A DNA stretch of 38,986 nucleotides, taken from the NCBI GenBank assembly GCA_021324655.1, contig JAJPIP010000062.1, forward strand, positions 1 through 38,986. Reading direction: 5' to 3'. The position numbers and the translations under genes were made by a program. Under the pieces are notes generated by a model. The model was not told where the DNA came from, searched no databases, and saw nothing but the letters and a program-made list of their open reading frames with translations. The DNA comes from Pseudomonadota bacterium (GTDB lineage: Bacteria; Chloroflexota; UBA5177). Shown here piece after piece: positions 1 through 8,819 of the stretch. Position 1 is the first letter of the stretch, and each line of letters begins with the position of its first letter.

Positions 1-10
1 GGTATCCTCG

Positions 11-100
11 CGGTTCACCCCCACGTGCGTGGGGACGGCATGGCGTGCCCGTGTGGCCGGGGCGATCTTGTCGGTTCACCCCCACGTGCGTGGGGACGGC
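11..100 (-). CRISPR. Type I-E CRISPR array, leader-proximal end (two repeats, one spacer)
   Basis: Two identical 29-nt repeats lie at 11-39 and 72-100, separated by a 32-nt spacer (40-71), the usual type I-E geometry. Read on the minus strand, the repeat has the stem CCCCAC/GTGGGG and ends in GTGAACCG, which corresponds to the 8-nt crRNA 5' handle (ATAAACCG in E. coli). The crRNA strand is therefore the same as that of the cas genes, and the array continues past the left edge of the window. Only 19 nt separate the cas2 stop codon from the first repeat, so any leader or promoter must overlap cas2, or the array must be co-transcribed with the operon. Confidence 0.95.
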
Positions 101-119
101 TCTGGATTTTCTGGCGTGT

Positions 120-392
120 TTACGGGATTCGGATCAGCGTCAAGCCCTCGAAGTCTACAGCGGACCGCTGGGAGATGCCGTAAGACCGCACGGCGAATCC
201 CTGCTCGGTATCCGCACTGTAGGCCATGATGCATCCGCCGTGACCCGCCGTGCTACAGATTTTCTCCCACAGCCGGTCGCGCACCATGGCGGAAACCCTG
301 CCCACGAAGACGCCTGTCTTCGGCTCCAGCATCCACCGCGTCAACTCGCCCCGCAGGCTGGTCGGAACCTTCTCTAGAACGAAGATGACCAT
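120..392 (-). CDS. cas2: CRISPR-associated endoribonuclease Cas2, type I-E (CasB/Cas2e family)
   Basis: This 90-residue protein is the subtype I-E form of Cas2. Two Cas2 subunits bridge two Cas1 dimers to make the spacer-integration complex. It matches E. coli Cas2 through the segments PTSLRGELTRWMLE, GVFVGRVSA and VDFEGLTLIR, and its length is close to the 94 residues of that protein, so it is complete. It follows cas1 with a 3-nt gap and is the last gene of the operon. Its stop codon lies only 19 nt before the first CRISPR repeat. Confidence 0.93.
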   Translation of the reverse strand: MVIFVLEKVPTSLRGELTRWMLEPKTGVFVGRVSAMVRDRLWEKICSTAGHGGCIMAYSADTEQGFAVRSYGISQRSAVDFEGLTLIRIP

Positions 393-395
393 CGC

Positions 396-1331
396 TCAGC
401 TCCCCCGAGTGTCCGCGTGGTTGATCCCGCCCGGAACCAGCCGGAATGGGTCCCACAGGTCACCGGGAAGCGCGTCGTCTCCGTCGAAGTCCTCCTCGTC
501 GCTACCGGCGCTAACCCGCCCCAGCACCGCATCAATATCCGCAACGATGCGGTGCAGGACACGCTCGCGACGGAAAGCATCGCGACACGCTCGTCGCACT
601 CGCGTCTCAATCCCCGCCGCCCCCTCCGCGGCGGCGTGGAATGACGCCGGCACCGTAATCTCCACCTTGTACAGGTCACCGATGTCGTACACAAAGGAGA
701 GCATCTTCCCGGTGTGAATGAAGCCAAGCGCCGGCGAGTAGCCCGCCGAGACGATGGCGGCGTGACAGATGCCGTACAGGCAACTATTCGCGGTGGACAG
801 GGCGCGGTTCACTGGGTCAGCCGCCGCCCAGTCGCCGCGCTGCAGTAGCCGCCCCTGCCAGGCGACGCCGGTCTCTCGGCTCGCCCGTGCGTATGCCTCC
901 CGCACACGAATCCCTTCCTTACCGCGGATCTGCTCCAGCGTCAGCGTCGGGTCGATTGGCTCCGCAAAGCGCATCTCGTACATGCGCCGCACCACGCTGA
1001 GGCGACGGCCAGGATCGGAGCACAAGTATGCCTGCCAGAGCATGTTGCGGCCGCTGCGTGTCTCCCCCATGCCCTGGGCGTACATGCGCACTCCCTCCTC
1101 GCCCGTCCAGAGGACGAGGCACCCGTTATCTGCCAGGGCCCGCATCGCAGCATGCGTGATGCTTGTGCCGGGGCCGAGCATGAGGAGCGTCAGCGACGCG
1201 CACGGCACGCAGGTCTTCCCGTTCTTGTCGGTCAGCGCGATGGCCTTGGCGTCCTGGTCGATCCGGCAGTGCTCGATATACAGGTAGCTCCAACTATCGC
1301 GCACCTTGGGGAGGAGGTGGAGGTCTTTCAC
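396..1331 (-). CDS. cas1: CRISPR-associated integrase Cas1, type I-E
   Basis: Cas1 catalyses integration of prespacers at the leader-repeat junction. The 311-residue protein has the metal-binding residues expected of the family: Glu139 in RGKEGIRV, His206 in GFIHTGK, and Asp216 and Asp219 in YDIGDLYK. The start is a GTG at 1331 preceded by GGAAGG. The gene lies 47 nt after cas6e and 3 nt before cas2. The C-terminal tail, rich in Asp and Gly, resembles that of other I-E Cas1 proteins. All catalytic residues are present, so adaptation is probably functional. Confidence 0.95.
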   Translation of the reverse strand: MKDLHLLPKVRDSWSYLYIEHCRIDQDAKAIALTDKNGKTCVPCASLTLLMLGPGTSITHAAMRALADNGCLVLWTGEEGVRMYAQGMGETRSGRNMLWQAYLCSDPGRRLSVVRRMYEMRFAEPIDPTLTLEQIRGKEGIRVREAYARASRETGVAWQGRLLQRGDWAAADPVNRALSTANSCLYGICHAAIVSAGYSPALGFIHTGKMLSFVYDIGDLYKVEITVPASFHAAAEGAAGIETRVRRACRDAFRRERVLHRIVADIDAVLGRVSAGSDEEDFDGDDALPGDLWDPFRLVPGGINHADTRGS

Positions 1332-1378
1332 GGTCTTGTTCCTTCCGTCATCTCTTCAGTTGTTAAGGTTCAGAGCGC

Positions 1379-2050
1379 CTACCTGAGTGGTGCCACCGAG
1401 AGCAGTCCGAAGCCGTATGCCTTGCCCGAGCCGACACCGTCCCGGAGCGTCGCTCGGAAGCCAGGTGCGTCGATTACCTCCAGTGCACCCTCAAATAGCA
1501 CCGACCCAAACGTGAGCTTCTGGCCTCTCTTGTGCCCCAACTGCTTGTTGTCTTGACCGATGCGGACGTTTGGGACGGCAGGTGCGATGCGGGTGCTGAG
1601 GATCCGAAATCCCCCGGCATCCGCCTTCCTCTCGAGCCAGCCCAACTGCTCCTCCGGCCGCCGGAGGTCCACGCGTTTGCCGGACGTCTCGGAGGTGTCC
1701 GCGTTCATCAGACGTTTGGTTGGGTTAGCGCGCAGGCGAAACGCGAGCCGCGTGCCCTGCCCAATCGCCTGGTAGGCCTCGCCAATCTCCTTGCTCTCGG
1801 CGTCGCGCAGGAGGTAGGTCGCGGGCAGGTGCGACCAGTCCGGGCGGGTTACCGATTGGACGAGGACGGTGGACCGACCGCGATCGGTCTCGACGCGGTA
1901 GAGGACACCGAAATGAGTGCGGGCCGATACGCTATCCGGCGCGTCGCCGAAAGCGTCCAGCAGGCACTCGTGAAGACGCTGGCAATCAGCAAGGTGGCGC
2001 TGCACCTGACGGGAGCGGGGATTGAGGGAGAGCCGCGAGAGGTAAAGCAT
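1379..2050 (-). CDS. cas6e: CRISPR RNA endonuclease Cas6e (Cse3/CasE)
   Basis: Cas6e cuts pre-crRNA at the base of each repeat hairpin and stays bound to the 3' hairpin in Cascade. Family signatures are visible in this 223-residue protein: the N-terminal YLSRLSLNPRSR, the FRLRANPTK segment, and the Gly-rich C-terminal loop GVGSGKAYGFGLLSVAP. It starts with ATG 2 nt after cas5e. It would be expected to process the hairpins of both the main array and the mini-array upstream of cas3, because stem pairing is kept in both. Confidence 0.93.
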   Translation of the reverse strand: MLYLSRLSLNPRSRQVQRHLADCQRLHECLLDAFGDAPDSVSARTHFGVLYRVETDRGRSTVLVQSVTRPDWSHLPATYLLRDAESKEIGEAYQAIGQGTRLAFRLRANPTKRLMNADTSETSGKRVDLRRPEEQLGWLERKADAGGFRILSTRIAPAVPNVRIGQDNKQLGHKRGQKLTFGSVLFEGALEVIDAPGFRATLRDGVGSGKAYGFGLLSVAPLR

Positions 2051-2052
2051 TA

Positions 2053-2679
2053 CTATCTCCAGTCCGTTCGTATCCGGCGAGCGGCAAAGCGGCGCTCAGC
2101 AAAGCTCACCGGTACATCCATCCGCACCTCCGAGCCGGCCGCGTCCTCCAGCACATAGCGCAGCGGGGGCGTGCCACGCCCCGGCGGGTGCGCGTGGAGG
2201 GCGCTCGCCAGGTCGGTTTCGACCAGGCCGTCGGGTAGGCGGACCGGGACCGATGGGACGAAGGACTTTCTCCCCAGGTAGAGCGCCCAGCGCGGCCGGC
2301 TCAGCGCCGTGTCTACCAACGTCAGAATCCCCCTCGTCCCCTCCAGTCCAATCAGGAAGCTGGCGTCGGCCAGATAGTAGCGGGTCGAGAGGACAGCGTT
2401 CTTACTCCAGCCATGGACACGCTCCTTTCGGATGACGGGACTGTTGCCACCCATGGTGTGGTAGTCGGCTGCAACGGTGCCGGGGGCATCGACACGCACT
2501 CCCATGCGCAGCGCTGCCAGGTCCGAGACATCCTCCTCACGTCTGCGTCCCAGGGCGGCACAGAGTAGCCCGACCACCCCGCTTTTCGACGGCTCCAGAC
2601 CGGTGTCTCGCTCCCGAAATTGGCTCTGAGTGCCCCACGACTGCATAGGCCCCTCGAGACGTAGCAGGAGCGTTGTCAC
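2053..2679 (-). CDS. cas5e: Cascade subunit Cas5e (CasD)
   Basis: Cas5e caps the 5' handle of the crRNA in Cascade. The 208-residue protein begins with LLLRLEGPMQSWG, the typical Cas5 N-terminus, followed by EPSKSGVVGLLCAALGR. The start is a GTG at 2679 that overlaps the cas7e stop by 4 nt (GTGA), implying translational coupling. Length is typical of the family. The next gene, cas6e, follows after 2 nt. Confidence 0.93.
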   Translation of the reverse strand: MTTLLLRLEGPMQSWGTQSQFRERDTGLEPSKSGVVGLLCAALGRRREEDVSDLAALRMGVRVDAPGTVAADYHTMGGNSPVIRKERVHGWSKNAVLSTRYYLADASFLIGLEGTRGILTLVDTALSRPRWALYLGRKSFVPSVPVRLPDGLVETDLASALHAHPPGRGTPPLRYVLEDAAGSEVRMDVPVSFAERRFAARRIRTDWR

Positions 2680-3791
2680 GCCGTGGTCCCGGTGACAACG
2701 GCCTCGATGAGCTCTGGCACGGAGACGCGCTGCGCGCCCGGCACGTCCATATCCTCAGTCGTTGCCACCCAGCTTCCGGTGGGTGCCGGGCTGGCGTACA
2801 TGTGGGCCAGCTTCTCCCGCTCCTTGACCATCTCCTCGACCGACCGTTGCACTAGGTTCTGTTGACGGCTCGGTCGGATCGGGGTCATGAAGGCGTTGGC
2901 CAGGTTCTCGAATCCCGATGGGCGCACGACCGCGAGGACGAACGACGGGGGATTGTGGGCGGCAAAGGAGTTCTGCTTGCCGGTCGGAAGGGCGCGGATC
3001 GCTGCATCCACAAAGGCGGCGAGCGCGCGCGATGCCAAGGCTTCGTCGCCATTCAGATTCTCGAGCAGCTGCGCCCTATCCACGTTGAGGTAGCGATAGA
3101 AGCAGGCGGAGTTGTACTCGATGGTTCCCATCATGCCCGCCCCGGCGGTGTCCTCCGGATTGAGATCGTCCACGGCCGTGTAGAAATCGAACTCCGGATT
3201 GACCTCGTGGGTCGAGATGGCATGCGCGACCTGGCTGGCAGCATCCACGTTCTGGGCCGGCAAATCGGCCAGCATGCGCCCGAAGAGCGCGACATCCGCC
3301 GCCCGGTTGCGCTCCAGGGCTGCACCCAGCTCCTCCTGCACCACTTTCGGCACGTCGGCCTTGCCCTTCTTGCCGCCCCCTGCCGGCAGCGCCACCAGCG
3401 CCTCCCACCGTGCCAACCCCACCGCCGCCAGTTGATCAATAACCTCGCGCCCCATAAAGAGCAGGTACTGGGTCTTCTCTCCATCCAATCCGAGCCCGAG
3501 GCCCTGCACGGTGCGCTCGGCGACGGCAACTGCCTCGCCCTCGTCCTTGCCCGCGTCCACGAAGGCCTTCTCGAGTTGCTCGACCAACCGCTTGGTCCGT
3601 ACCCCAAGACTCTGCGTTGGGAGGGTGCTCCCCTCCCTGAAGGCAGTACGCATCGCCCGCTTCAGCGCCTGACTTGAGATGCGCGCCCTTTGGTAGCCGC
3701 CAAAGACGCAGTTCTTGGGGGCACCGGTGTCGTCTCGGTTGAGGTTGGATGGTGCCACATTCTGCAGGATGTGAAGTTCGATAATGGCCAT
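2676..3791 (-). CDS. cas7e: Cascade backbone subunit Cas7e (CasC/Cse4)
   Basis: Cas7e forms the six-subunit backbone that wraps the crRNA. This 371-residue protein has the family start (HILQNVAPSNLNRDDTGAPK) and the segment GGYQRARISSQALKRAMR. The later segment FASRALAAFVDAAI-like helix and NPPSFVLA also fit the family. The ATG start is 2 nt downstream of the cse2 stop. The gene overlaps cas5e by 4 nt. Nothing suggests damage. Confidence 0.94.
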   Translation of the reverse strand: MAIIELHILQNVAPSNLNRDDTGAPKNCVFGGYQRARISSQALKRAMRTAFREGSTLPTQSLGVRTKRLVEQLEKAFVDAGKDEGEAVAVAERTVQGLGLGLDGEKTQYLLFMGREVIDQLAAVGLARWEALVALPAGGGKKGKADVPKVVQEELGAALERNRAADVALFGRMLADLPAQNVDAASQVAHAISTHEVNPEFDFYTAVDDLNPEDTAGAGMMGTIEYNSACFYRYLNVDRAQLLENLNGDEALASRALAAFVDAAIRALPTGKQNSFAAHNPPSFVLAVVRPSGFENLANAFMTPIRPSRQQNLVQRSVEEMVKEREKLAHMYASPAPTGSWVATTEDMDVPGAQRVSVPELIEAVVTGTTA

Positions 3792-3793
3792 AC

Positions 3794-4345
3794 TTACTCT
3801 CCTTTAGATTCCGTCTGTTCTTGCGCCGGCCAGAAGTCTCGTCCCCAGCGAAGCTTGACCTGAGAACCGACGCGTGGGGCATCCCAGGCGCGTACGTCCC
3901 GGAGCAGCTGCTCCCAGTGCACGGGGACGTCTTTGTTTCCGCAGAGGGCGACCGCATGTCGCAGGCGGTGGGGCAGCTCCCTCCGGTCGCTCGACAGGAG
4001 GGCGACAAATCGGCGCTGGTCGCTCTCGGGAAGGGTTACTTCCTGTCGCTCCTTAAGCGCCGCGCTGCGCAACGAGGCACCCATGGTACGGGGTGCCCCG
4101 GCGTCGGTCGGCGAGGGGTGGAGCGCGAAGAGCGACGCGACGAGGTAGTAGCACTCCTCTACCCAGCCCTGCAACTCCTGAGCAAATGGAACGACGTACG
4201 GAAACATCTCAGGTGCTTCACCCGGCCCTTTGCCCAGACCGCGCCGCAGGGCCGCTAGGGCTCCCCGCCCGTGCGCGTTCTCCGGCGCCGCCAGTCGGTG
4301 GAGAGAGTCGACGAACGCTTTGTCCCGCCCGCTCGGTTCTGTCAT
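3794..4345 (-). CDS. cse2: Cascade small subunit Cse2 (CasB/Cas11e)
   Basis: Cse2 is the small helical subunit; two copies line the belly of Cascade and stabilise the R-loop. The 183-residue protein is slightly longer than the E. coli one (about 160) and has the expected helical, Arg-rich content, including GRGALAALRRGLGK and the segment SDQRRFVALLSSDRRELPHRLRHAV. It overlaps the cas8e stop by 4 nt (ATGA) and lies 2 nt before cas7e. Recognition rests on motif and position together. Confidence 0.9.
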   Translation of the reverse strand: MTEPSGRDKAFVDSLHRLAAPENAHGRGALAALRRGLGKGPGEAPEMFPYVVPFAQELQGWVEECYYLVASLFALHPSPTDAGAPRTMGASLRSAALKERQEVTLPESDQRRFVALLSSDRRELPHRLRHAVALCGNKDVPVHWEQLLRDVRAWDAPRVGSQVKLRWGRDFWPAQEQTESKGE

Positions 4346-5922
4346 GCCGCATCCTCCTTTTCCTTCTCCTGACGTACTTGGTGAACCGTCCGGCCGAGCA
4401 CCCGCTGCGCCGGCACCATCGCCTGCACCGCGCGCCCACTAGACCCGATCTGGCCGGCGCAGCCGGCGAGGCTCACCTCCGCCGCTCTACAGACCACATC
4501 CGTCCAGGCGCCAAGGGCCGTCCGTCCTGGCACCCTTTGGCCATCTTTCTGGACCCAGTCCTGGGCCTGCGAGGTCAGAAACGCGGCGAAATGCGGCTCG
4601 AGTTGCGGCCAGTAGCGGCGCTCCGGCGCCAGTTGCTGAACCAACGCGTCCACCGCCTTGCGATCCGGCTCGCGGTTTTCGTACTGGGGCGCCAGCACCT
4701 CCCTGGCTAGAAGCCAGGTCGCCGTCTTCAGAGCCTTCGCCGTCCTCTCCGTGACGTCAATTGCCTGATCGAGTCGCTCGTGCAGATCGCTATCGGTGAG
4801 GTAGGCCAGAGGGAGCGGCAGGCGCTCGTGCCGCCACAACCCCACGCTGCCCTGTCCTTTAATGAAGTGGACACCGAAGACGTCCAGGGGAAAGTGCCGC
4901 CGCTTACCTAGCGCGCGCTGGCGACCGGTCGCTGCGAGGGCGCGTAGGGTGCGCGGCTGGCATCGCGCCCTGGTCGTCTCTTCGAAGAGCGCCAGGCTGT
5001 CGCGCCACACGGCGCGCTCCGGCATGAAACCGATCGGCTTGTCCGGCTGTCCGGCGGGCTTCTCGACCGGGCGGTAGGCGACCATAGTTTCGTACTCGTG
5101 CGCACTGACGTCTTTCGGCAATTGCACGCCCTTGAGGACCACAGAGCGCCTAACCCTGCCGTCCGCGTCCGGCAGCAGGCGGATGGAGCGACTCTGCCAG
5201 GTCAGCCAATCTAGATAGCCGAAGGGAAGCCGCACCTCGCGTCCGTGCGGCGCCTCTCGCTCCCAGACCGGTGTGTCGTCGCGCTGCCCGGCAAACGGGT
5301 GGTCTTTGCCGTCGTAGAGCACGGCGTTCAGCAGGAGAGTCTCGCGCAGGGTCTCGCCACGCACCAGGCATACCGCGGAAAAGGAGAGAAGCCCAGCCTC
5401 GGCGGAACTGGTGTTGGATTCGCCGGGGACGGGTGTATGGAGACCGGGGCGGGCAAAGGCTTGGTACGCGAGGAGGTAGCGTGCAGCCTCTGCCGGAGAC
5501 AGCGGCAGTTCTTCGGGGACGTGGCTGAAGTACGGACCATTGGTGCCGCCCAGTTCGTGCGCCAGGATAGCCACCGAGACGTCGCCGGCCCCGCGGGTGT
5601 TCGTCGTCTGATAGAAGGGATGGTCGGCGCCAAAGAGATCGAAGCGGTTACTCCAGCGATCCAGGTAGGCATCGAGCGGGGCGGAATCAAGGCGGTCGGC
5701 GCGCCACAGCGCCGCCCAATCATCGGTGGAGGCCGGACCGTAGACGCGATGAAAGAGAGCGAGCAGGAGACGATGGAGCGCGATGGTGACGAGGGGCGAG
5801 GCGTCCTCGACTCCCTCGATGTCTCCGGCGCGGTGCAGCGCCTCACGCAGCCCGACCTCCGCCGGGCGGTCACCAATCTGAACCGGTATCCACGGTTCGT
5901 GCAGCAGGTTGAACGTTAACAT
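4342..5922 (-). CDS. cas8e: Cascade large subunit Cas8e (Cse1/CasA)
   Basis: Cas8e recognises the PAM and recruits Cas3. I place the start at ATG 5922, giving 526 residues beginning MLTFNLLHEPWIPV, the canonical Cse1 N-terminus. This ATG overlaps the cas3 stop by one base (TGATG). An in-frame extension to 6048 exists but lies inside cas3 and is not Cse1-like. The segment DLFGADHPFYQTTN and the Gly-containing loop GGTNGPYFSHVPE match regions found in Cse1 proteins. Length is similar to E. coli CasA (502 residues). Confidence 0.94.
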   Translation of the reverse strand: MLTFNLLHEPWIPVQIGDRPAEVGLREALHRAGDIEGVEDASPLVTIALHRLLLALFHRVYGPASTDDWAALWRADRLDSAPLDAYLDRWSNRFDLFGADHPFYQTTNTRGAGDVSVAILAHELGGTNGPYFSHVPEELPLSPAEAARYLLAYQAFARPGLHTPVPGESNTSSAEAGLLSFSAVCLVRGETLRETLLLNAVLYDGKDHPFAGQRDDTPVWEREAPHGREVRLPFGYLDWLTWQSRSIRLLPDADGRVRRSVVLKGVQLPKDVSAHEYETMVAYRPVEKPAGQPDKPIGFMPERAVWRDSLALFEETTRARCQPRTLRALAATGRQRALGKRRHFPLDVFGVHFIKGQGSVGLWRHERLPLPLAYLTDSDLHERLDQAIDVTERTAKALKTATWLLAREVLAPQYENREPDRKAVDALVQQLAPERRYWPQLEPHFAAFLTSQAQDWVQKDGQRVPGRTALGAWTDVVCRAAEVSLAGCAGQIGSSGRAVQAMVPAQRVLGRTVHQVRQEKEKEDAA

Positions 5923-8687
5923 CAGTTGATCTCCTCTACCAGGACGCCCAGATTCGGGTCGTTGCGAATGATACAGCGCCCGATGGCGGCGCTGCCGTCC
6001 CTCAGCACGACCGGGCGATGGTCGCGCAGGAGCGGCGATCGGGCCCAACCGCTCGGAACCGGCTGCTGCGCCAGAGAGTGCACAACGCGACGATCGTTCA
6101 GGCTCACCGATCGGAAGAGGAGCCGCTCCACCTCCGCCAGGTCCGGCCGTCCCGTGCTGAGGGGGGTGCCGTCGGGCAGCACCGGCTCGCCGGCACGCTC
6201 CTCGAGCAGCACCACCGGGATGGACAGTTCGCCGAGCCGCGTGCGCGCCTGCACACTGGGATGCGACTCCGGGCTATCTTCGACGCGCACCGTTCCCTGG
6301 ATCTCAGCCAGCGCCTCGCGGTAGTCGGGACCGCGGATGAGCGCCAGGGCCCCCTGCTTCTCCTCCTGGGACTGCTCGCGGGCCCGTTCCTCCCGGCTGG
6401 CTATCCAACGCGCGCGTAGGAGGCCGTCCGCAGGCGGTTCGGCGTCCCCGTACACTTCCTCGATCAAGGGCGAAACGTCGCGCGGAATAGCGATGGACGG
6501 TCGATCGCGCAGCGCCAACCAGGAGCGGAGTAAGACGTGCTCGTCGTAGACCAACTCGGAGCCGCGGTCGAAGTGCGGTGCGCCTCCCTCGATCGCTGGT
6601 TTCCCGATCCACACTTCGGGCGCGCGGCGCGGCCCGCGGTCGTGGCGATGCAAGCGGCCGCAGCGCTGCAGGACAAAGTCGATCGGCGCCAGGTCGGTCA
6701 CCAGCAGGTCGAAGTCCAGATCGAGGCTTTGCTCGACAATCTGGGTTGCCACCAGGACGGCGCGGTGCGGCCGCTCAGCCGTCCCCTTGCCGAAGCGCCG
6801 CAGGGTCCGGTTCTCGCGCTCCATTCGGTCCTCGTAGACGAATCGGGCGTGGAGTAGATCGAGTTCGGGTGCACCGTCGGACGCCGTACCGGGAAAGTAG
6901 GCTCGCAGGGCGGAGTACACCGTTTGCGCCCGGCGCACGGTGTTGCAGATGACAGCAGCCGCGCCACCGTCGCGCAAAGCCGCGGTCAGCTGCTCCCCGA
7001 GCTGGAAGGTTGCTCCCTCTTCTGGGCAGAGGGTCACCCAGCGGACGGCAATGATCTTGTCGGGGCTGTCGAGGTGCAGTGGAAGCGACCTCGCCTCCTC
7101 GTTGCCGATGGCCGTCAGACGCGGATAGTCGGCGGCGGGGAGGACACGCTCCGCCACACCGAGACCCCTGGCGTACGCCTCTGCCAGATCGCGCCGACGG
7201 GCGTCGGGGAGGGTCGCAGAGAGCAGAACGACGGTCGAGCCCAAGGCAGCCAGCCACTCGAGCAAGCGGTCCAGCAGGGTGGACATATAGGTGTCGTAGG
7301 CATGGACCTCGTCGATGACCACGGTCCGGTGCGCCAGGCCAAAGAGACGCACGAAGACGTGGCGCGTCTGCAGGCTGGCCATGAGCGCCTGATCCACGGT
7401 GCCGACGCCGAAGGGCGCGAGGAGGCCACGCTTGCGGTGGGTGAACCACTCCGCCGCCGCAACCGTGCCACCTTGCTCGTCCGCATAGATCTCTCCGAGA
7501 TCAAACAGGCGGTCTCCTTCCTCGCGCAGCGTGCGAAACTCTGACGACAGGGCAGCGTGGCCGTGCAGGAGTTGCACGTTCAGGGCGTCCTCCGGGAAGC
7601 GTTTGAGCAGGAAGTCCCGCGTCCGCTCGAACATCTGATTGCTGGTAGCCTGGGTCGGCAGGCCTATGTAGAAGCCACGCTGCCCCAGCTGCCGACCCCA
7701 CGCGTCGGCCAGCCAGAGCGCCGCCTCCGTCTTGCCAACCCCGAACGGTGCCTCGATGATCACGAGGCCCAGCTCAGGGGCGCTCTGTGCCAGCGCGATC
7801 ACCGCCCGCTGCAACCCGTTCGGCGTGAAGGGGAAGAGATCGCTGAAGGCAACCGGCGGCCGCCTCTTCGGCTGCGCCAACCAGCCGAGGTGGAGCAGTG
7901 CGGTATGCGCGTGCTCGCGGGCTCTCTCCAGATAACCCGGATCAAACGCGGGAACGCTTGTGTCCGTCACGGCGAGAGCAAAGAACGCCTGATTGGAGCC
8001 GATCCAGTCGGCCACGGAGACCAGGCCGGCGAGCCAGAAGGCAGCGGCGTTGTCGACGGTCGCCACCGGAGCTCCCGGCACATCCAGGTGGCACGCCACC
8101 GCGCGAATCAGAGCGGCACGCGCCTCGTGCCATCTCCGCCGGCCCAGCGCATCCCCCTGTTCGCGAGCGTCGGACACTTCCGCCTCGATGGGAAGGCGGC
8201 CATGATGCCCCCCCACCACAACCGCCAGCCGCTCGGCCACGTCCTCGCTCACACCCAGCTCAGGAAGGAAATCGGTGAGTGTAACCGTGGAGATGACGCC
8301 GTGGGGGACGCGCAGGCCAGGGGGCGGCATTTCCAGCGCACCACGCAGCCGGCCGGGAAGAGCCGGATCCTGACGCGCGAAGACGGGCGACGCCTTCCCC
8401 ACATCGTGCACGGCGGCCAGAAAGGCGATCCAGCGGCCGGCCTCGCCCACCGAGAGCCCGATGCGCTCAGCAATCCACTGACGCGCTTGTGGGGTGAGGA
8501 CCTCCTGCCACATGGCCTCCGCCACCGCCGCCACGTCCAGCAGGTGGTAGAGCAGAGGGTGATAGCCCGATTCGCCGCGCGGCTTTGGCAACTTGGCCCA
8601 CAGGGCCATCAGTGCAGCGTAATCAACGCCTGCCGCATCTCCACCTGCGCGAGGATCGGACGCGCCGAGGCGGCGATTATCGGTCAC
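5922..8687 (-). CDS. cas3: CRISPR-associated HD nuclease-helicase Cas3, type I-E
   Basis: Cas3 is recruited to the Cascade R-loop, where it unwinds and degrades DNA. This 921-residue protein has an N-terminal HD domain, with His48/Asp51, His94-Asp95 in AAVHDVGKAS and the GGHHGRLP segment near 159-166. An SF2 helicase follows: Walker A APFGVGKT at 313-320, DEVH at 459-462, SATLP at 490-494, and the QRCGRLHRH motif VI. The start is GTG 8687, with AGAGGA about 5 nt upstream. It is the first gene of the operon, and about 240 nt of leader sequence separate it from the likely promoter. Confidence 0.96.
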   Translation of the reverse strand: MTDNRRLGASDPRAGGDAAGVDYAALMALWAKLPKPRGESGYHPLLYHLLDVAAVAEAMWQEVLTPQARQWIAERIGLSVGEAGRWIAFLAAVHDVGKASPVFARQDPALPGRLRGALEMPPPGLRVPHGVISTVTLTDFLPELGVSEDVAERLAVVVGGHHGRLPIEAEVSDAREQGDALGRRRWHEARAALIRAVACHLDVPGAPVATVDNAAAFWLAGLVSVADWIGSNQAFFALAVTDTSVPAFDPGYLERAREHAHTALLHLGWLAQPKRRPPVAFSDLFPFTPNGLQRAVIALAQSAPELGLVIIEAPFGVGKTEAALWLADAWGRQLGQRGFYIGLPTQATSNQMFERTRDFLLKRFPEDALNVQLLHGHAALSSEFRTLREEGDRLFDLGEIYADEQGGTVAAAEWFTHRKRGLLAPFGVGTVDQALMASLQTRHVFVRLFGLAHRTVVIDEVHAYDTYMSTLLDRLLEWLAALGSTVVLLSATLPDARRRDLAEAYARGLGVAERVLPAADYPRLTAIGNEEARSLPLHLDSPDKIIAVRWVTLCPEEGATFQLGEQLTAALRDGGAAAVICNTVRRAQTVYSALRAYFPGTASDGAPELDLLHARFVYEDRMERENRTLRRFGKGTAERPHRAVLVATQIVEQSLDLDFDLLVTDLAPIDFVLQRCGRLHRHDRGPRRAPEVWIGKPAIEGGAPHFDRGSELVYDEHVLLRSWLALRDRPSIAIPRDVSPLIEEVYGDAEPPADGLLRARWIASREERAREQSQEEKQGALALIRGPDYREALAEIQGTVRVEDSPESHPSVQARTRLGELSIPVVLLEERAGEPVLPDGTPLSTGRPDLAEVERLLFRSVSLNDRRVVHSLAQQPVPSGWARSPLLRDHRPVVLRDGSAAIGRCIIRNDPNLGVLVEEIN

Positions 8688-8699
8688 GGAATCCTCTGC

Positions 8700-8819
8700 T
8701 CATCTCGGGCGTGCCGCGACGTGACAGGCCTGGCAGCCCGGACACCGCAACTCGGTCCGTTCCCCTGTTCTGTGGGTCTGCCCCCACCATGGTGGGGATA
8801 AGTATGACGGTCGGGGCAC
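8700..8819 (-). CDS. Possible 39-codon upstream ORF in the cas leader, with a Cys/His cluster
   Basis: A GTG at 8819 is preceded by a very strong Shine-Dalgarno sequence (AAGGAGGAG, 8821-8829) and opens a 39-residue reading frame ending at TGA 8700, 12 nt before the cas3 start. Residues 26-33 read CPGCQACH, a possible metal-binding cluster. The Shine-Dalgarno lies inside the guide of the mini-CRISPR and the coding frame runs through its second repeat. It could be a leader peptide, a small toxin-like protein, or chance in GC-rich DNA. No homologue is recognised. Confidence 0.25.
   Translation of the reverse strand: MPRPSYLSPPWWGQTHRTGERTELRCPGCQACHVAARPR

Noticed and set aside
5923-6048. N-terminal extension of Cas8e
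   Set aside because: It lies inside cas3 and the canonical Cse1 start is at 5922 with a stop-start overlap.
7557-8801. 414-codon plus-strand frame opposite cas3
   Set aside because: It is antisense to a full-length Cas3 with intact motifs; long shadow frames are common in GC-rich genes, and it has no family resemblance.
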